Shown one piece after another: positions 41,662 through 49,841 of a stretch of 64,000 nt of DNA. Within the stretch, counting starts at the first letter, position 1; each line of letters starts with the position of its first letter. The position numbers were made by a program, and so were the translations under genes. This stretch comes from UBA4292 sp002395865 (GTDB lineage: Bacteria; Bacillota; Clostridia; Lachnospirales; Lachnospiraceae), in assembly GCA_946533395.1 (NCBI GenBank), contig CAMNBU010000003.1, positions 28,822 through 92,821 of the forward strand. The letters run 5' to 3'. The notes beneath the pieces were generated by a model. That model saw only the letters and a program-made list of their open reading frames with translations, did no database searches and was not told the origin of the DNA.

Positions 41662-43035
41662 TTAGAACCTGAAATACATGAACGGATTGTAGCTCTGCGC
41701 ACTCATAAAGGCGGTGCACAGTACAAGAAGTGCCATTGCGTAGATCATAACGGCCGCTTTACCGGCCTCATTGTCCGTAAGCTTTTTGCAGAGCATGGCC
41801 GGCAGAGGCGTCGCAAAGAGCGCTCCGACGATAATGAGCTTCCAGCTCTCGATAAGGGCAAGTACGCTTAACTTATCGGTCAGTCCTGCCGCTCCGGCAC
41901 CGAACATCGCCCCGATGGATGAAAACGCGGATGCCATATCGTTTGCGGAGAAGATCACCCAACCGATGATGACAAAAAGCATGGTCAGTGGAAGCGCGAC
42001 CGCCTTCGGAAGCTTTATATGCGATAAAACGTATTTTTCAAAGAGAAGCAGCAGACCGTAATACAGTCCCCATACTATGAAATTCCATGCGGCTCCGTGC
42101 CATAGGCCTGTCAGAAACCACACGATCATGATGTTTCTTATGTGCTTTGCAGCGGACACGCGGTTGCCGCCGAGGGGTATGTACACATACTCCCTGAACC
42201 AGCTTCCGAGGGAGATATGCCATCTCCTCCAGAACTCTGTGACGGATGAGCTGATGTATGGATGGTCGAAGTTCTCCCCGATGCGAAAGCCCAGCATACG
42301 CCCGAGACCGATAGCCATATCCGAATAGCCCGAAAAATCGAAGTAGATCTGAAGAGTGAAGCATACCGCCGCGATCCAGGCGCCGAGCACCGTGAGGTCT
42401 CCTGTGCCCAGCATCTCCACGGTCTCTCCGAGCACATTGGCCAGAAGGACCTTTTTCGCAAGACCGAATGTAAATCTCATCGAGCCCCTTCCGAAGCCCT
42501 CGAGACTGATTCTCCTCTTCCTAAGCTGCGCGCTTATGTCCGAGTAGCGAACGATGGGTCCCGCTATGAGCTGGGGGAACATGGCGATATATGCCGCGAA
42601 ATCAACTATATTTCTCTGCGGCTTTACCTTGCCCCTGTAGACATCTATGACGTAGGAAAGCGCCTGAAATGTGTAGAAGCTTATTCCTATCGGAAGTGCC
42701 ACCTTTAATTCCGGTATGTCCGCTCCTGTGATATCCCTCACGATACCGGTGAGGAAGCCGCAGTATTTGAAGAAGCCCAGTATCAGCAGGTTCGTGACCA
42801 CGTTGAAGACGAGCACCTGCTTTTTGTTCGGTGACGACTCCATGATAAGTGCCGAAGCGTAGTTGAGTACTACGGAGTAGAGCATGAGAAGCACATACAC
42901 CGGCTCGCCCCACGCGTAGAACACCAGCGAGAACATCGCCAGCACCGCGTTCTTGCGCTTAAACGGCACCAGATAGTATACCAGCAGCACCGAGGGCAGA
43001 AATATGAATAAAAAAACCAGTCCCGAAAAAACCAT
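41662..43035 (-). CDS. MBOAT-family O-acyltransferase (AlgI/DltB-like), copy A
   Basis: A 457-aa polytopic membrane protein that brings acyl groups across the membrane for surface-polymer acylation. The MBOAT core is visible: PLIGISFYTFQALSYVIDVY-like sequence at about 95-115, FGLAKKVLLAN, DFSGYSDMAIGLGRMLGF, and the invariant His in FLTGLWHGAAWNF. A downstream DHHW gene supplies its extracellular partner. DltB is excluded because no dltA, dltC or dltD accompany it. It is preceded by a DUF4358 gene and has a paralogue at 52008-53429. Confidence 0.9.
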   Translation of the reverse strand: MVFSGLVFLFIFLPSVLLVYYLVPFKRKNAVLAMFSLVFYAWGEPVYVLLMLYSVVLNYASALIMESSPNKKQVLVFNVVTNLLILGFFKYCGFLTGIVRDITGADIPELKVALPIGISFYTFQALSYVIDVYRGKVKPQRNIVDFAAYIAMFPQLIAGPIVRYSDISAQLRKRRISLEGFGRGSMRFTFGLAKKVLLANVLGETVEMLGTGDLTVLGAWIAAVCFTLQIYFDFSGYSDMAIGLGRMLGFRIGENFDHPYISSSVTEFWRRWHISLGSWFREYVYIPLGGNRVSAAKHIRNIMIVWFLTGLWHGAAWNFIVWGLYYGLLLLFEKYVLSHIKLPKAVALPLTMLFVIIGWVIFSANDMASAFSSIGAMFGAGAAGLTDKLSVLALIESWKLIIVGALFATPLPAMLCKKLTDNEAGKAAVMIYAMALLVLCTAFMSAQSYNPFMYFRF

Positions 43036-43058
43036 ATTTTACTTAATCGCCTCTCGTG

Positions 43059-43538
43059 TCAGTAAACAAGTTTCTTGATCACATCATACCACTCGCCCGA
43101 ATAAGGAGAGCAGATGTAGAAAGCATATCTTCCGCAGTTGAATACCTGCGCCTTTTCAAGCATGGCTACCTGGTCCGGACCGTAGCCGGTAAAAGCAGTT
43201 ATCTGGTCGCTCTTCCTCTTTTCAAGTGAGGCGAGGACCTCTTTTGCGCCTTTCTCGTTGCCTGCGTCCACCCACAGAAACTCGTTCACATCCATGGCTC
43301 GCTCATTGCCGTAGTAGACGAATGCGGGGTAATCGTTCATGTTCAGGCCGAAATTGCGTTTGACACTCATCTCGTAGGCGCGTTCCCCGCTGAAGCGATC
43401 CTGCGTAACATAGGGTTCACAGGCGGAGACTACAGCGTCCGCATCGATGTCTCTCACTTCATCCCGTCCGGTCAGTATATATATCACCGGCACCAGAAGA
43501 AGCACCAGCAGTATCTCGGCAGCGATGGTCTTTTTCAT
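43059..43538 (-). CDS. DUF4358 protein, copy A
   Basis: A 159-aa protein with an N-terminal membrane anchor (IAAEILLVLLLVPVIYIL) and an extracytoplasmic domain of the DUF4358 type (KQ-type repeats such as KEVLASLEKRKSDQ, then YGPDQVAMLEKAQVFNCGRY). Function is unknown. Its stop-start junction with the SGNH gene is TAA directly followed by ATG. In this window both DUF4358 genes occur with SGNH, MBOAT and DHHW genes, so it is probably an accessory of surface acylation. Confidence 0.78.
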   Translation of the reverse strand: MKKTIAAEILLVLLLVPVIYILTGRDEVRDIDADAVVSACEPYVTQDRFSGERAYEMSVKRNFGLNMNDYPAFVYYGNERAMDVNEFLWVDAGNEKGAKEVLASLEKRKSDQITAFTGYGPDQVAMLEKAQVFNCGRYAFYICSPYSGEWYDVIKKLVY

Positions 43539-44540
43539 TTAGTTCTCCCAAAGCCTCATCTGAATAGCCATGGCCTGAGCCCAGTACAGATGGTATTGCA
43601 GGTTGTAATGCGCACCCGAACCGTCGTCGATCTGGAACTGAGGCACGGCCCACAGCGACGCCTTCACATATGTACAGTTCTTCTCCGCCGCTATCTCGCG
43701 TATCATCTCATTATAGCGGTCCATGCGGAAATGGTTGTACCAGCGGTAGTAGTAGTTGGGGTTTATGGGCATGATCTCCTGAAGGTAGATCTGCCCGCCG
43801 GGATTGATCTCCCTGTATTTGTCAATGAGGGCGCAGTAGTCGTTCTTGAAACGCTGCTCCTCCCACATATAATAACCCATATCGTTGACGCCGAGTATGA
43901 TGAGCAGCTTGCCGCGATAAAGCCTTGCAGCTCTCTCAAACTCCTCCATCATGTCGTCGCAGTGGCAGGCCCACTTGTAGATGACCTCGTTGTTCGTCAG
44001 AAGTCCGGTATCCACCACGCACTGCGCGCGCGAATTGCCCACGATTATGACATCGGAGAACATGCGTCTTATGGCTGCGATATTGTCCGCACTTATGTTG
44101 TTTATCTTCCACGGCTCCATGGGCTCGTTCGAGGGTGCTCCCGATGCCAGAAAATCCGCAAATTCAGCCGCTTCTCTATCCCAGTCGATACCGTCGCGAT
44201 AGTCCGTGCGGGGCGGCTGGGTTGGAGGTTCGGTGGGTGGTTCCGTCTGCGTCTCGGTAGGTTCCTCGGTCGTATCCTTTATATTGATGATTATCACCCC
44301 GGGATCGCTTTCTGTGGTCGTCTCCTGCTGAGGCTCCGGTTGCCGGGTCTGAGTTTCCTCAGCCGTGGGTTCTGCCTCCTGCGTCCCCCTCATGGCGGCT
44401 ACGACGTGTGCCACATCCGCGTTCTCCCTCTCCTTCAGATAGGCGAGAGCGCTCTCATTTACGGTATCCCCCGGCTTCGGTGAGCAGGCACCAAGCAGCA
44501 GAGCAGCCGCGATCGGCCATATTATCTTAGTTCTTTTCAT
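43539..44540 (-). CDS. SGNH/GDSL-hydrolase-like lipoprotein, copy A
   Basis: A 333-aa lipoprotein. The signal peptide ends LLLGACS with the lipid Cys at residue 19. A long Thr/Glu/Pro/Gln linker follows (about 50-115, PTEPPTQPPRT). The SGNH-like domain starts with IIVGNSRAQCVVD, where the Ser of GNS would be the nucleophile, and includes ILGVNDMGYY and a late His in the region SGAHYNLQYH. The first start (GTG at 44552) lies within the CYTH gene; ATG at 44540 gives the signal peptide directly. Paralogue at 49838-50827. Confidence 0.78.
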   Translation of the reverse strand: MKRTKIIWPIAAALLLGACSPKPGDTVNESALAYLKERENADVAHVVAAMRGTQEAEPTAEETQTRQPEPQQETTTESDPGVIIINIKDTTEEPTETQTEPPTEPPTQPPRTDYRDGIDWDREAAEFADFLASGAPSNEPMEPWKINNISADNIAAIRRMFSDVIIVGNSRAQCVVDTGLLTNNEVIYKWACHCDDMMEEFERAARLYRGKLLIILGVNDMGYYMWEEQRFKNDYCALIDKYREINPGGQIYLQEIMPINPNYYYRWYNHFRMDRYNEMIREIAAEKNCTYVKASLWAVPQFQIDDGSGAHYNLQYHLYWAQAMAIQMRLWEN

Positions 44541-45045
44541 ATCCGTATTCACTTATGTAGCTGTTGTGGTATCTCGGCTCGAATGACACATCCTCCGAGA
44601 ACACCTCAGCCATCTCATACGCCCGGGCCTGCCCCGCATCCGCAAATTCTATCTCGGCTATGACGAGTCCCTCGCACTCTCCCGAAAAAACATCGAGCTC
44701 GATGACTCTTCCGCCCCCGACTTCATCATGCGTCACAGTTCTTACAGGCTCCTCATCATCCCAGTGGACGATATCCTCTGTATCTATGTAGTACCTGGTC
44801 TTTTCGATCCTGATGCCCTTTATGAGCGAGGAGAGTTCGGTGTAATCCTTCTCGGAAATAGGAAGATTCACCTCGGTCCTCTTCAGAAAACCGTTCCCCT
44901 TTATCGTAAGGACATACGCGTCATTCTCACGCCTTATCCTGACGACCGGATCTGTCGAAATATACCCCTGCTCCATCCTGACTGACGCGAATCTGTCTAT
45001 GGCCGCGGGGAGTCTTTTTACCAGAAATTTTCTCTCGATCTCCAT
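44527..45045 (-). CDS. CYTH-domain protein (triphosphate tunnel metalloenzyme)
   Basis: A 172-aa protein that begins MEIERKFLVKRLP with the CYTH signature ExExK (E2, E4, K6). It keeps the alternating charged strands of the fold: VRIRREND, LTIKGNG, KRTEVNLPI, IEKTRYYI and ELDVFSGE. The family hydrolyses inorganic tripolyphosphate or other triphosphates. The longer frame from 45084 is rejected because the ATG at 45045 starts the conserved domain. It overlaps the SGNH gene and lies at the head of the O-acylation cluster, though no functional link is known. Confidence 0.85.
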   Translation of the reverse strand: MEIERKFLVKRLPAAIDRFASVRMEQGYISTDPVVRIRRENDAYVLTIKGNGFLKRTEVNLPISEKDYTELSSLIKGIRIEKTRYYIDTEDIVHWDDEEPVRTVTHDEVGGGRVIELDVFSGECEGLVIAEIEFADAGQARAYEMAEVFSEDVSFEPRYHNSYISEYGYEKN

Positions 45046-45082
45046 TTTCAGTACGATTCTACCTGCCTTGAAAACACAGTAC

Positions 45083-45104
45083 AAAGGAGGGGTATCCCTC
45101 CTTT
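45083..45104. other. Hairpin after the lipoprotein gene
   Basis: A nine-base inverted repeat AAAGGAGGG/CCCTCCTTT with a four-base loop lies 13 bases after the lipoprotein stop. No run of T follows on either strand, so termination is uncertain. It may instead stabilise or attenuate the downstream CYTH transcript. Confidence 0.5.
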
Positions 45105-45116
45105 GCCGTTATAATA

Positions 45117-45629
45117 TCACGGAGCTGCCGGCTCCTTATCGTCTACCATCTGCGCGCTCACGATCTTAGGTCCCTCAGGACTGACGACCTCTACGGTGAT
45201 AACGTAGGTCTTTTTGGCATATTTTTCTGCGTAGAACTTGTTGCCGCCGGTTCCTATCATGGATTTGACCTCCTGAAGCAGCACATCGTTCTCGCTGCGA
45301 AGTCCCTTGGATGAGAGCTTGACCACGGTCGTGCCCTTGATCGAGTCTCTGACCTCCTCCTCGGTGAGTGCAGAATTTACCGCGTCCTTCACCTTTTCGG
45401 CCAGCTTGTCATCCTTCTCGCGAAACTTCTTCTGCACATATTCCGTGTCGTCGTTTGAAAAGCCGCTCTCTATCTCGGGTATCTGATTTATATACTCGTA
45501 TGCTGCATCGTAATCGCCCTCATCAAACGCGCTCGCAGCCAAAGACGCGAGCTTCTCCTGTTTGGAAGCTCCGCCGCAGCCGCACAGCAGTGCCGCAGCC
45601 GTAATCAGGCATATAACAGTCTTTTTCAT
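45117..45629 (-). CDS. Uncharacterised lipoprotein
   Basis: A 170-aa predicted lipoprotein. MKKTVICLITAAALLCGCGG is a clear signal peptide with a lipobox. A TPR-like helical pair follows (LAASAFDEGDYDAAYEYIN), and the C-terminal region is a charged domain with no recognised family. It overlaps in translation with the Abi gene (its ATG is next to the TGA of Abi, after GGGAGGTTGAT). No function is assigned. Confidence 0.7.
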   Translation of the reverse strand: MKKTVICLITAAALLCGCGGASKQEKLASLAASAFDEGDYDAAYEYINQIPEIESGFSNDDTEYVQKKFREKDDKLAEKVKDAVNSALTEEEVRDSIKGTTVVKLSSKGLRSENDVLLQEVKSMIGTGGNKFYAEKYAKKTYVITVEVVSPEGPKIVSAQMVDDKEPAAP

Positions 45630-45630
45630 A

Positions 45631-46602
45631 TCAACCTCCCGAGCTGAGTGTGTACATACCCAGAAGCCTCTTTATGAGAAGCCAGCTCTCCTTGAGAATC
45701 AGGCTTCCGTCATAGTACTCCGCATGAAGCTTCGCGTCCCTGAATACCTGCATGAGCCCTGTGGCAGCCTCCCTTGTCTGAAGAAGCCCGCAAGCCTTCT
45801 CGTACGCGTAGAACAGGGCAATGATCTCGAGCGTAGGGCGCCCTGTGTATATCCTCTGATCGAACCTCCTGTCCGTTGTAAACCTGCCGATATATTCAAG
45901 CAGATCTCTCTGTATGAAGGTCCTCCCGCTGTTTAAGTCCACGAGCAGCTCATTGTTGTGAGCGCAACCGTTTCTCAGGTCCCTGATAAGCGATATAACC
46001 GCACCCGCGATGTAATCCCTGTCTCTGCTCTCGTAATATGATTTGTAAAACTTCGAAAAATCGTAGAAATTCAGCGCCTCGGTGAGCACCCACGCCGGAC
46101 AGTCGTCGTACGCGAGTATAGGTCTGCACTGATCGTCGCCCTTGTCCAGGGTGAAATACTTCTCGAGCATGCCCTTGGAGAACACCGTGGTCGCGTTGGT
46201 CTCTATCTGATGAAGTGCCGACTTGTCCTTCATGAGGAACTGCCTGACTATGTCATATCCGTCGGTCGTACCGTCAGCATCGATATCCACGAGTATCTTC
46301 GCCTTGAGTGCCTGCTCCAGATCCAGACACATGATGAGAAGCTCGCGCCTCAGAGCCCTGTCCAGTCTGTACAGCTCGAGCAGGGCTCCGAAATCAAGTC
46401 CTATGTATTTGCCGTTTTCGTCCTTGATATAGTTCTTTCTGAAGGCAGCCACACGGAAATAGTTCATCTCGCGCGACAGCATGGCAAGCGCCTCCTCCTC
46501 ACTCACGTGTTCAAAGGTTATGCCTTGATCCTTCAGCTTCTCTATGATCTGCTGCGGACTCCTCTTCGGCTTTGTTTTTTTATTGCTGGATCTTTCTCCC
46601 AT
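45631..46602 (-). CDS. Abi family protein (AbiD/AbiF type) with HEPN motif
   Basis: A 323-aa protein of the Abi_2 family, known from abortive-infection systems of Lactococcus phages. The N-terminal part begins with a lysine-rich stretch and SPQQIIEKLKDQGITFEH, and the middle has the helical LYRLDRALRRELLIMCLDLE pattern. Near residue 210 the motif R210-N-G-C-A-H215 is the Rx4H signature of HEPN ribonucleases, so RNA cleavage is a plausible activity. It sits between the transketolase genes and a lipoprotein gene with no mobile element beside it. Whether it acts in defence here is inference. Confidence 0.8.
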   Translation of the reverse strand: MGERSSNKKTKPKRSPQQIIEKLKDQGITFEHVSEEEALAMLSREMNYFRVAAFRKNYIKDENGKYIGLDFGALLELYRLDRALRRELLIMCLDLEQALKAKILVDIDADGTTDGYDIVRQFLMKDKSALHQIETNATTVFSKGMLEKYFTLDKGDDQCRPILAYDDCPAWVLTEALNFYDFSKFYKSYYESRDRDYIAGAVISLIRDLRNGCAHNNELLVDLNSGRTFIQRDLLEYIGRFTTDRRFDQRIYTGRPTLEIIALFYAYEKACGLLQTREAATGLMQVFRDAKLHAEYYDGSLILKESWLLIKRLLGMYTLSSGG

Positions 46603-46633
46603 GGCACTCTCCGCCGCTTATATACTCTGAAGC

Positions 46634-47578
46634 TTATCTGCCAAGCTCTGACATTATCCTCTTCGCGATGCCCTCGCCGTCAAGACAGTACTTGTGCAGA
46701 AGCTCGAGTGCGGGACCGGACTCGCCGAAGGTATCCTCAACACCGATGCGGCTCATCTTAACGGGGAACTCCTCGCAGAGCACCTCTGCGACTGCGCTCC
46801 CGAGTCCGCCGATCACAGAATGCTCCTCAGCAGTAAATATCCTTCCCGTCTTCTTGGCCGCCTCGACTATGATCTTTCTGTCGATGGGCTTGATGGTGTG
46901 GATGTTTACAAGCTGAGCACTGATGCCGTTTGCAGCGAGTATATCACAGGCCGTTATGGACTCTGCCACCTCGAGACCCGTGGCGATGATGGTGCAGTCG
47001 CTTCCGTCGCGAAGAATCTCTCCCTTGCCTACCTCGAAATGATAATCCGGGCGGTCATTGATGACCGGAACGGCCAGACGGCCGAAACGCAGATAAACAG
47101 GTCCCTGCATCATATATGCGGCGCGGACAGCGGCTCTCGCCTCCACATCGTCCGCGGGATTGATTATGGTCATGCCCGGGATTGCTCTCATAAGAGCGAT
47201 ATCCTCGTTGCACTGGTGTGTGGCACCGTCCTCGCCGACAGAGATGCCTGCGTGTGTGGCACCGATCTTTACATTGAGGTGGGGGTAGCCGATGGAGTTT
47301 CTTACCTGCTCGTAGGCACGTCCGGCCGCAAACATCGCAAATGATGAGCAGAAGGGAACGAAGCCCATGGTCGAAAGACCTGCTGCGACACCCATCATAT
47401 TCGCCTCCGCGATACCGCAGTCGATATGTCTGTCGGGGAACTCCTTCTTGAAAACAGCTGTCTGTGTGGCAGCCGCGAGATCCGCGTCAAGCACCAGGAG
47501 GTTATCATATTCTTTTCCGAGCTCCACGAGCGCTGCGCCGTAGCTGGCTCTGGTAGCGACCTTTTTTACATCTGACAT
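46634..47578 (-). CDS. Transketolase, C-terminal subunit
   Basis: A 314-aa protein with the pyrimidine-binding domain (LDADLAAATQTAVFKKEFP, then CGIAEANMMGVAAGLSTMGF) and the C-terminal transketolase domain (GRIFTAEEHSVIGGLGSA). It forms one enzyme with the N-terminal subunit encoded just upstream, a split form common in Firmicutes and archaea. Together they move two-carbon units in the pentose phosphate pathway using thiamine diphosphate. The start at 47578 overlaps the N-terminal subunit gene by 13 bases and has GGAGGAGAAGAG in front. Confidence 0.92.
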   Translation of the reverse strand: MSDVKKVATRASYGAALVELGKEYDNLLVLDADLAAATQTAVFKKEFPDRHIDCGIAEANMMGVAAGLSTMGFVPFCSSFAMFAAGRAYEQVRNSIGYPHLNVKIGATHAGISVGEDGATHQCNEDIALMRAIPGMTIINPADDVEARAAVRAAYMMQGPVYLRFGRLAVPVINDRPDYHFEVGKGEILRDGSDCTIIATGLEVAESITACDILAANGISAQLVNIHTIKPIDRKIIVEAAKKTGRIFTAEEHSVIGGLGSAVAEVLCEEFPVKMSRIGVEDTFGESGPALELLHKYCLDGEGIAKRIMSELGR

Positions 47579-48405
47579 AATCTCTTCTCCTCCTCGTTAA
47601 GCTCGTTCATGGCGATCTCGTACTCCGCGTCGTTCGGCGCCTTGCCGTGCCAGCCGACGCTTCCCTCCATGTAGGATACGCCCTTGCCCTTTAAAGTCTT
47701 CATGATGATGGCCGTGGGTCTTTCCTTCTCCTCGCGCGCCTTTGCGAACGCGTCGCGAAGCTGGTCGAAGTCATTGCCGTCGGCAACATTTATAACATTG
47801 AAATTGAATGCTTCGAACTTTTTGTCGATCGGATAGGGCGAGTTGACCTCGTCAATGGGGCCGTCGATCTGAAGGCCGTTGTTGTCCACGATGACAACGA
47901 GATTCGAAAGCTTTCTGAAACCCGCGAACATGGCAGCCTCCCATACCTGGCCCTCCTCTATCTCGCCGTCGCCGAGAAGAGTGTACACTCTTAAGCTGCT
48001 GCCCTTTCTCTTGGCGCCTAAAGCCATGCCGACAGCGGCGCTGATGCCCTGTCCGAGCGAGCCTGAGGACATATCCACACCCGGTGTGTGGCCGAGGCAG
48101 GGATGTCCCTGAAGGTTCGAGCCTACATGTCTCAAGGTCTTTAACTCCTCAACGGGGAAATATCCGCGGTTTGCGAGTGCGGAATAGAGTCCGGGCGCTG
48201 TATGTCCCTTTGAGAGCACGAAACGGTCTCTCTCGGGATCATCCGGGTGCTTCGGGTCGATATTCATCTCCTCGAAGTAGAGATATGTAAAGAGATCTGC
48301 GGCTGAGAGCGATCCGCCCGGGTGCCCGCATTTTGCGGAGTGAACGCCCTCTATGATGCCCTTTCTGACTTGCAGTGCCTTCTTTTGCAGTTCAAGCTTG
48401 TCCAT
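47566..48405 (-). CDS. Transketolase, N-terminal subunit
   Basis: A 279-aa thiamine-diphosphate-binding subunit. AKCGHPGGSLSAADLFTYLY is the N-terminal signature, and GDGEIEEGQVWEAAMFAG with IVDNNGLQIDG forms the ThDP/Mg motif (GDGx25-30N). The end contains DAFAKAREEKERPTAIIMKT. It starts with a textbook AAGGAGGTTTTT ribosome site. It shares a transcript with the C-terminal subunit, which overlaps its 3' end. Confidence 0.93.
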   Translation of the reverse strand: MDKLELQKKALQVRKGIIEGVHSAKCGHPGGSLSAADLFTYLYFEEMNIDPKHPDDPERDRFVLSKGHTAPGLYSALANRGYFPVEELKTLRHVGSNLQGHPCLGHTPGVDMSSGSLGQGISAAVGMALGAKRKGSSLRVYTLLGDGEIEEGQVWEAAMFAGFRKLSNLVVIVDNNGLQIDGPIDEVNSPYPIDKKFEAFNFNVINVADGNDFDQLRDAFAKAREEKERPTAIIMKTLKGKGVSYMEGSVGWHGKAPNDAEYEIAMNELNEEEKRLCQM

Positions 48406-48446
48406 AAAAACCTCCTTGTTTTTGCATTAAAGCATACCTGTTCCAT

Positions 48447-48452
48447 ACTATA
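48447..48452 (-). promoter_or_regulatory. Possible extended -10 of the transketolase promoter
   Basis: On the minus strand, TGTTATAGT, an extended -10 element, lies about 40 bases before the transketolase N start. The -35 is weak. Confidence 0.35.
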
Positions 48453-48582
48453 ACATAGAACTTAACATTTTTCACCAACAAAATTCGCAAATCAGCAAAA
48501 GAATCGCAAAAAATACCTCGGGTGGGGATTCGATGATACGTTAGACCCATAAAAAAAATGTAAAATAAATGTAAATTTACTA

Positions 48583-48611
48583 TTGCGAAATCGTTTCAGA
48601 TAATGTACTAT
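48583..48611 (+). promoter_or_regulatory. Promoter of the 206-aa membrane protein gene
   Basis: TTGCGA (48583-48588), a 17-base spacer and TACTAT (48606-48611), 47 bases before the start. The 253 bases between the divergent transketolase and this gene are AT-rich and contain no gene. Confidence 0.6.
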
Positions 48612-48658
48612 CAATCAGTAGGAAATACATCACATCCCATCAGGAGGCACTGCATAAC

Positions 48659-49279
48659 ATGAAAAAGAAACCGATCATTGCATCTGTAATCATTCTCCTT
48701 GTCTTCGGAGCACTGACCATTTTTCTGACCATCTACACTATGGACAGACTTCTGGGAAAGGACGTTGATTTCTATGAGCTCATAGAGAACAACGATCCGT
48801 CCTCTATGAAGGGCAAATACGTCTCGCTCCATGTGGACGGCGTTTTAGGCAACTATGCCGAGATGCAGCACAAGATCAACGGCATCATCCCCGCCGGTAC
48901 CGATCAGTACTATGTGGTCTGGCTCGATAATGACTACGTCATATCACTCAAGGTCAAGAGCAAGGACACCATCAACAAGCTTGAGGAGCTCACCGACGAT
49001 ACTTGGGACTACATCGACGAAAAACGTAACGATCTTCCTGACGGCATCGTGGTCAAGGGTACCATCTCCACCACCAACAGCAAGATAGAGCCCTTCTATA
49101 AGGAGGCCCTTCAGAAGCTCGGCGTCCTTGACAGCGATTCCATCACGAAGCCCTACTATCTGACCATCGATATCACCGAGGATCGCACGACTGCATTCCT
49201 CGAGGTTGGCTTCTGCCTGCTGATGACACTGGTAGGCCTTATCATGCTGATATCAAATATCAAGAACAGGTATAACTAA
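48659..49279 (+). CDS. Two-pass membrane protein of unknown function
   Basis: A 206-aa protein with one membrane segment at each end (residues 7-27, IASVIILLVFGALTIFLTIY; about 180-200, FCLLMTLVGLIMLISNI). A soluble extracytoplasmic domain of about 150 residues lies between them. The N-terminus faces inward because of the lysines at the start and the RYN end. I do not recognise a family with confidence. It is a single gene on the plus strand between two minus-strand blocks, with a good AGGAGG site and a bidirectional terminator after it. Confidence 0.75.
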   Translation: MKKKPIIASVIILLVFGALTIFLTIYTMDRLLGKDVDFYELIENNDPSSMKGKYVSLHVDGVLGNYAEMQHKINGIIPAGTDQYYVVWLDNDYVISLKVKSKDTINKLEELTDDTWDYIDEKRNDLPDGIVVKGTISTTNSKIEPFYKEALQKLGVLDSDSITKPYYLTIDITEDRTTAFLEVGFCLLMTLVGLIMLISNIKNRYN

Positions 49280-49300
49280 GACTGTTTCAGACAGCGAATA

Positions 49301-49344
49301 AAAAAGATCCTTCGACTCGTATACGCGTTTCGAAGGATCTTTTT
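49301..49344. terminator. Bidirectional Rho-independent terminator
   Basis: AAAAAGATCCTTCGA (49301-49315) pairs perfectly with TCGAAGGATCTTTTT (49330-49344). Both strands end in a T run, so it serves the 206-aa gene (plus) and the O-acylation cluster B (minus), whose stop is at 49353. Confidence 0.93.
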
Positions 49345-49352
49345 CTTTTCAT

Positions 49353-49841
49353 CTACTCTCCCGACGCGAGCTTCTCCCACGCCTGAAGCACCTCGGGGGC
49401 CTTCTCGTCTATTATCAGCCCCGCATACGGCCAGTGCACGAAGATCTGTGCCGCATTTATCTTTACCATCTGCTCCACGCCGTAGTTCTTGAATACGTTC
49501 ACGCGGTCATCTATCCTCTCCTGAAGAGCAGCCTTCACCGCCTCAGTCTGCGACTTGTCGCCTATGCGCAGTATCAGTATCTCCTTCGCGTCCATATTTG
49601 TCGCCGGAACATAAAGCACATGCTCCACCGTATCGGGCTCTATGCCGTAGAGATTTCGGATATCGAGGGACTTGCCCTCCTTCATATCCTCCTCACCCGT
49701 TATCGACAACGCCTTATTCATAAACTCGGAGATATCTGCTTCGGCGATCTTCTGTGGCCTCAGTATCAGCACAGCCACCGCAGCGATCACCGCAAATACA
49801 GCGATCTCCAGCGCTATAAGTGCTCTGTTAGCCTTTTTCAT
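49353..49841 (-). CDS. DUF4358 protein, copy B
   Basis: A 162-aa protein with an N-terminal membrane anchor (LIALEIAVFAVIAAVAVLIL) and a DUF4358 extracytoplasmic domain (TEAVKAALQERIDDR, NYGVEQMVKINAAQIFVHW). The ATG at 49841 overlaps the stop of the SGNH gene by four bases (ATGA). The longer frame from 50024 is inside that gene. It is a distant paralogue of 43059-43538 and the last gene of cluster B. Confidence 0.78.
   Translation of the reverse strand: MKKANRALIALEIAVFAVIAAVAVLILRPQKIAEADISEFMNKALSITGEEDMKEGKSLDIRNLYGIEPDTVEHVLYVPATNMDAKEILILRIGDKSQTEAVKAALQERIDDRVNVFKNYGVEQMVKINAAQIFVHWPYAGLIIDEKAPEVLQAWEKLASGE

Noticed and set aside
43539..44540. Thr/Glu/Pro repeats in the SGNH lipoproteins considered as a DNA tandem repeat
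   Set aside because: The repeats are degenerate linker codons between the lipid anchor and the catalytic domain, the usual cell-wall spanning linker.
46634..48405. Transketolase in two genes considered as a frameshifted pseudogene
   Set aside because: Both halves have their own ribosome sites and domain borders. Split transketolases are normal in Firmicutes and archaea.
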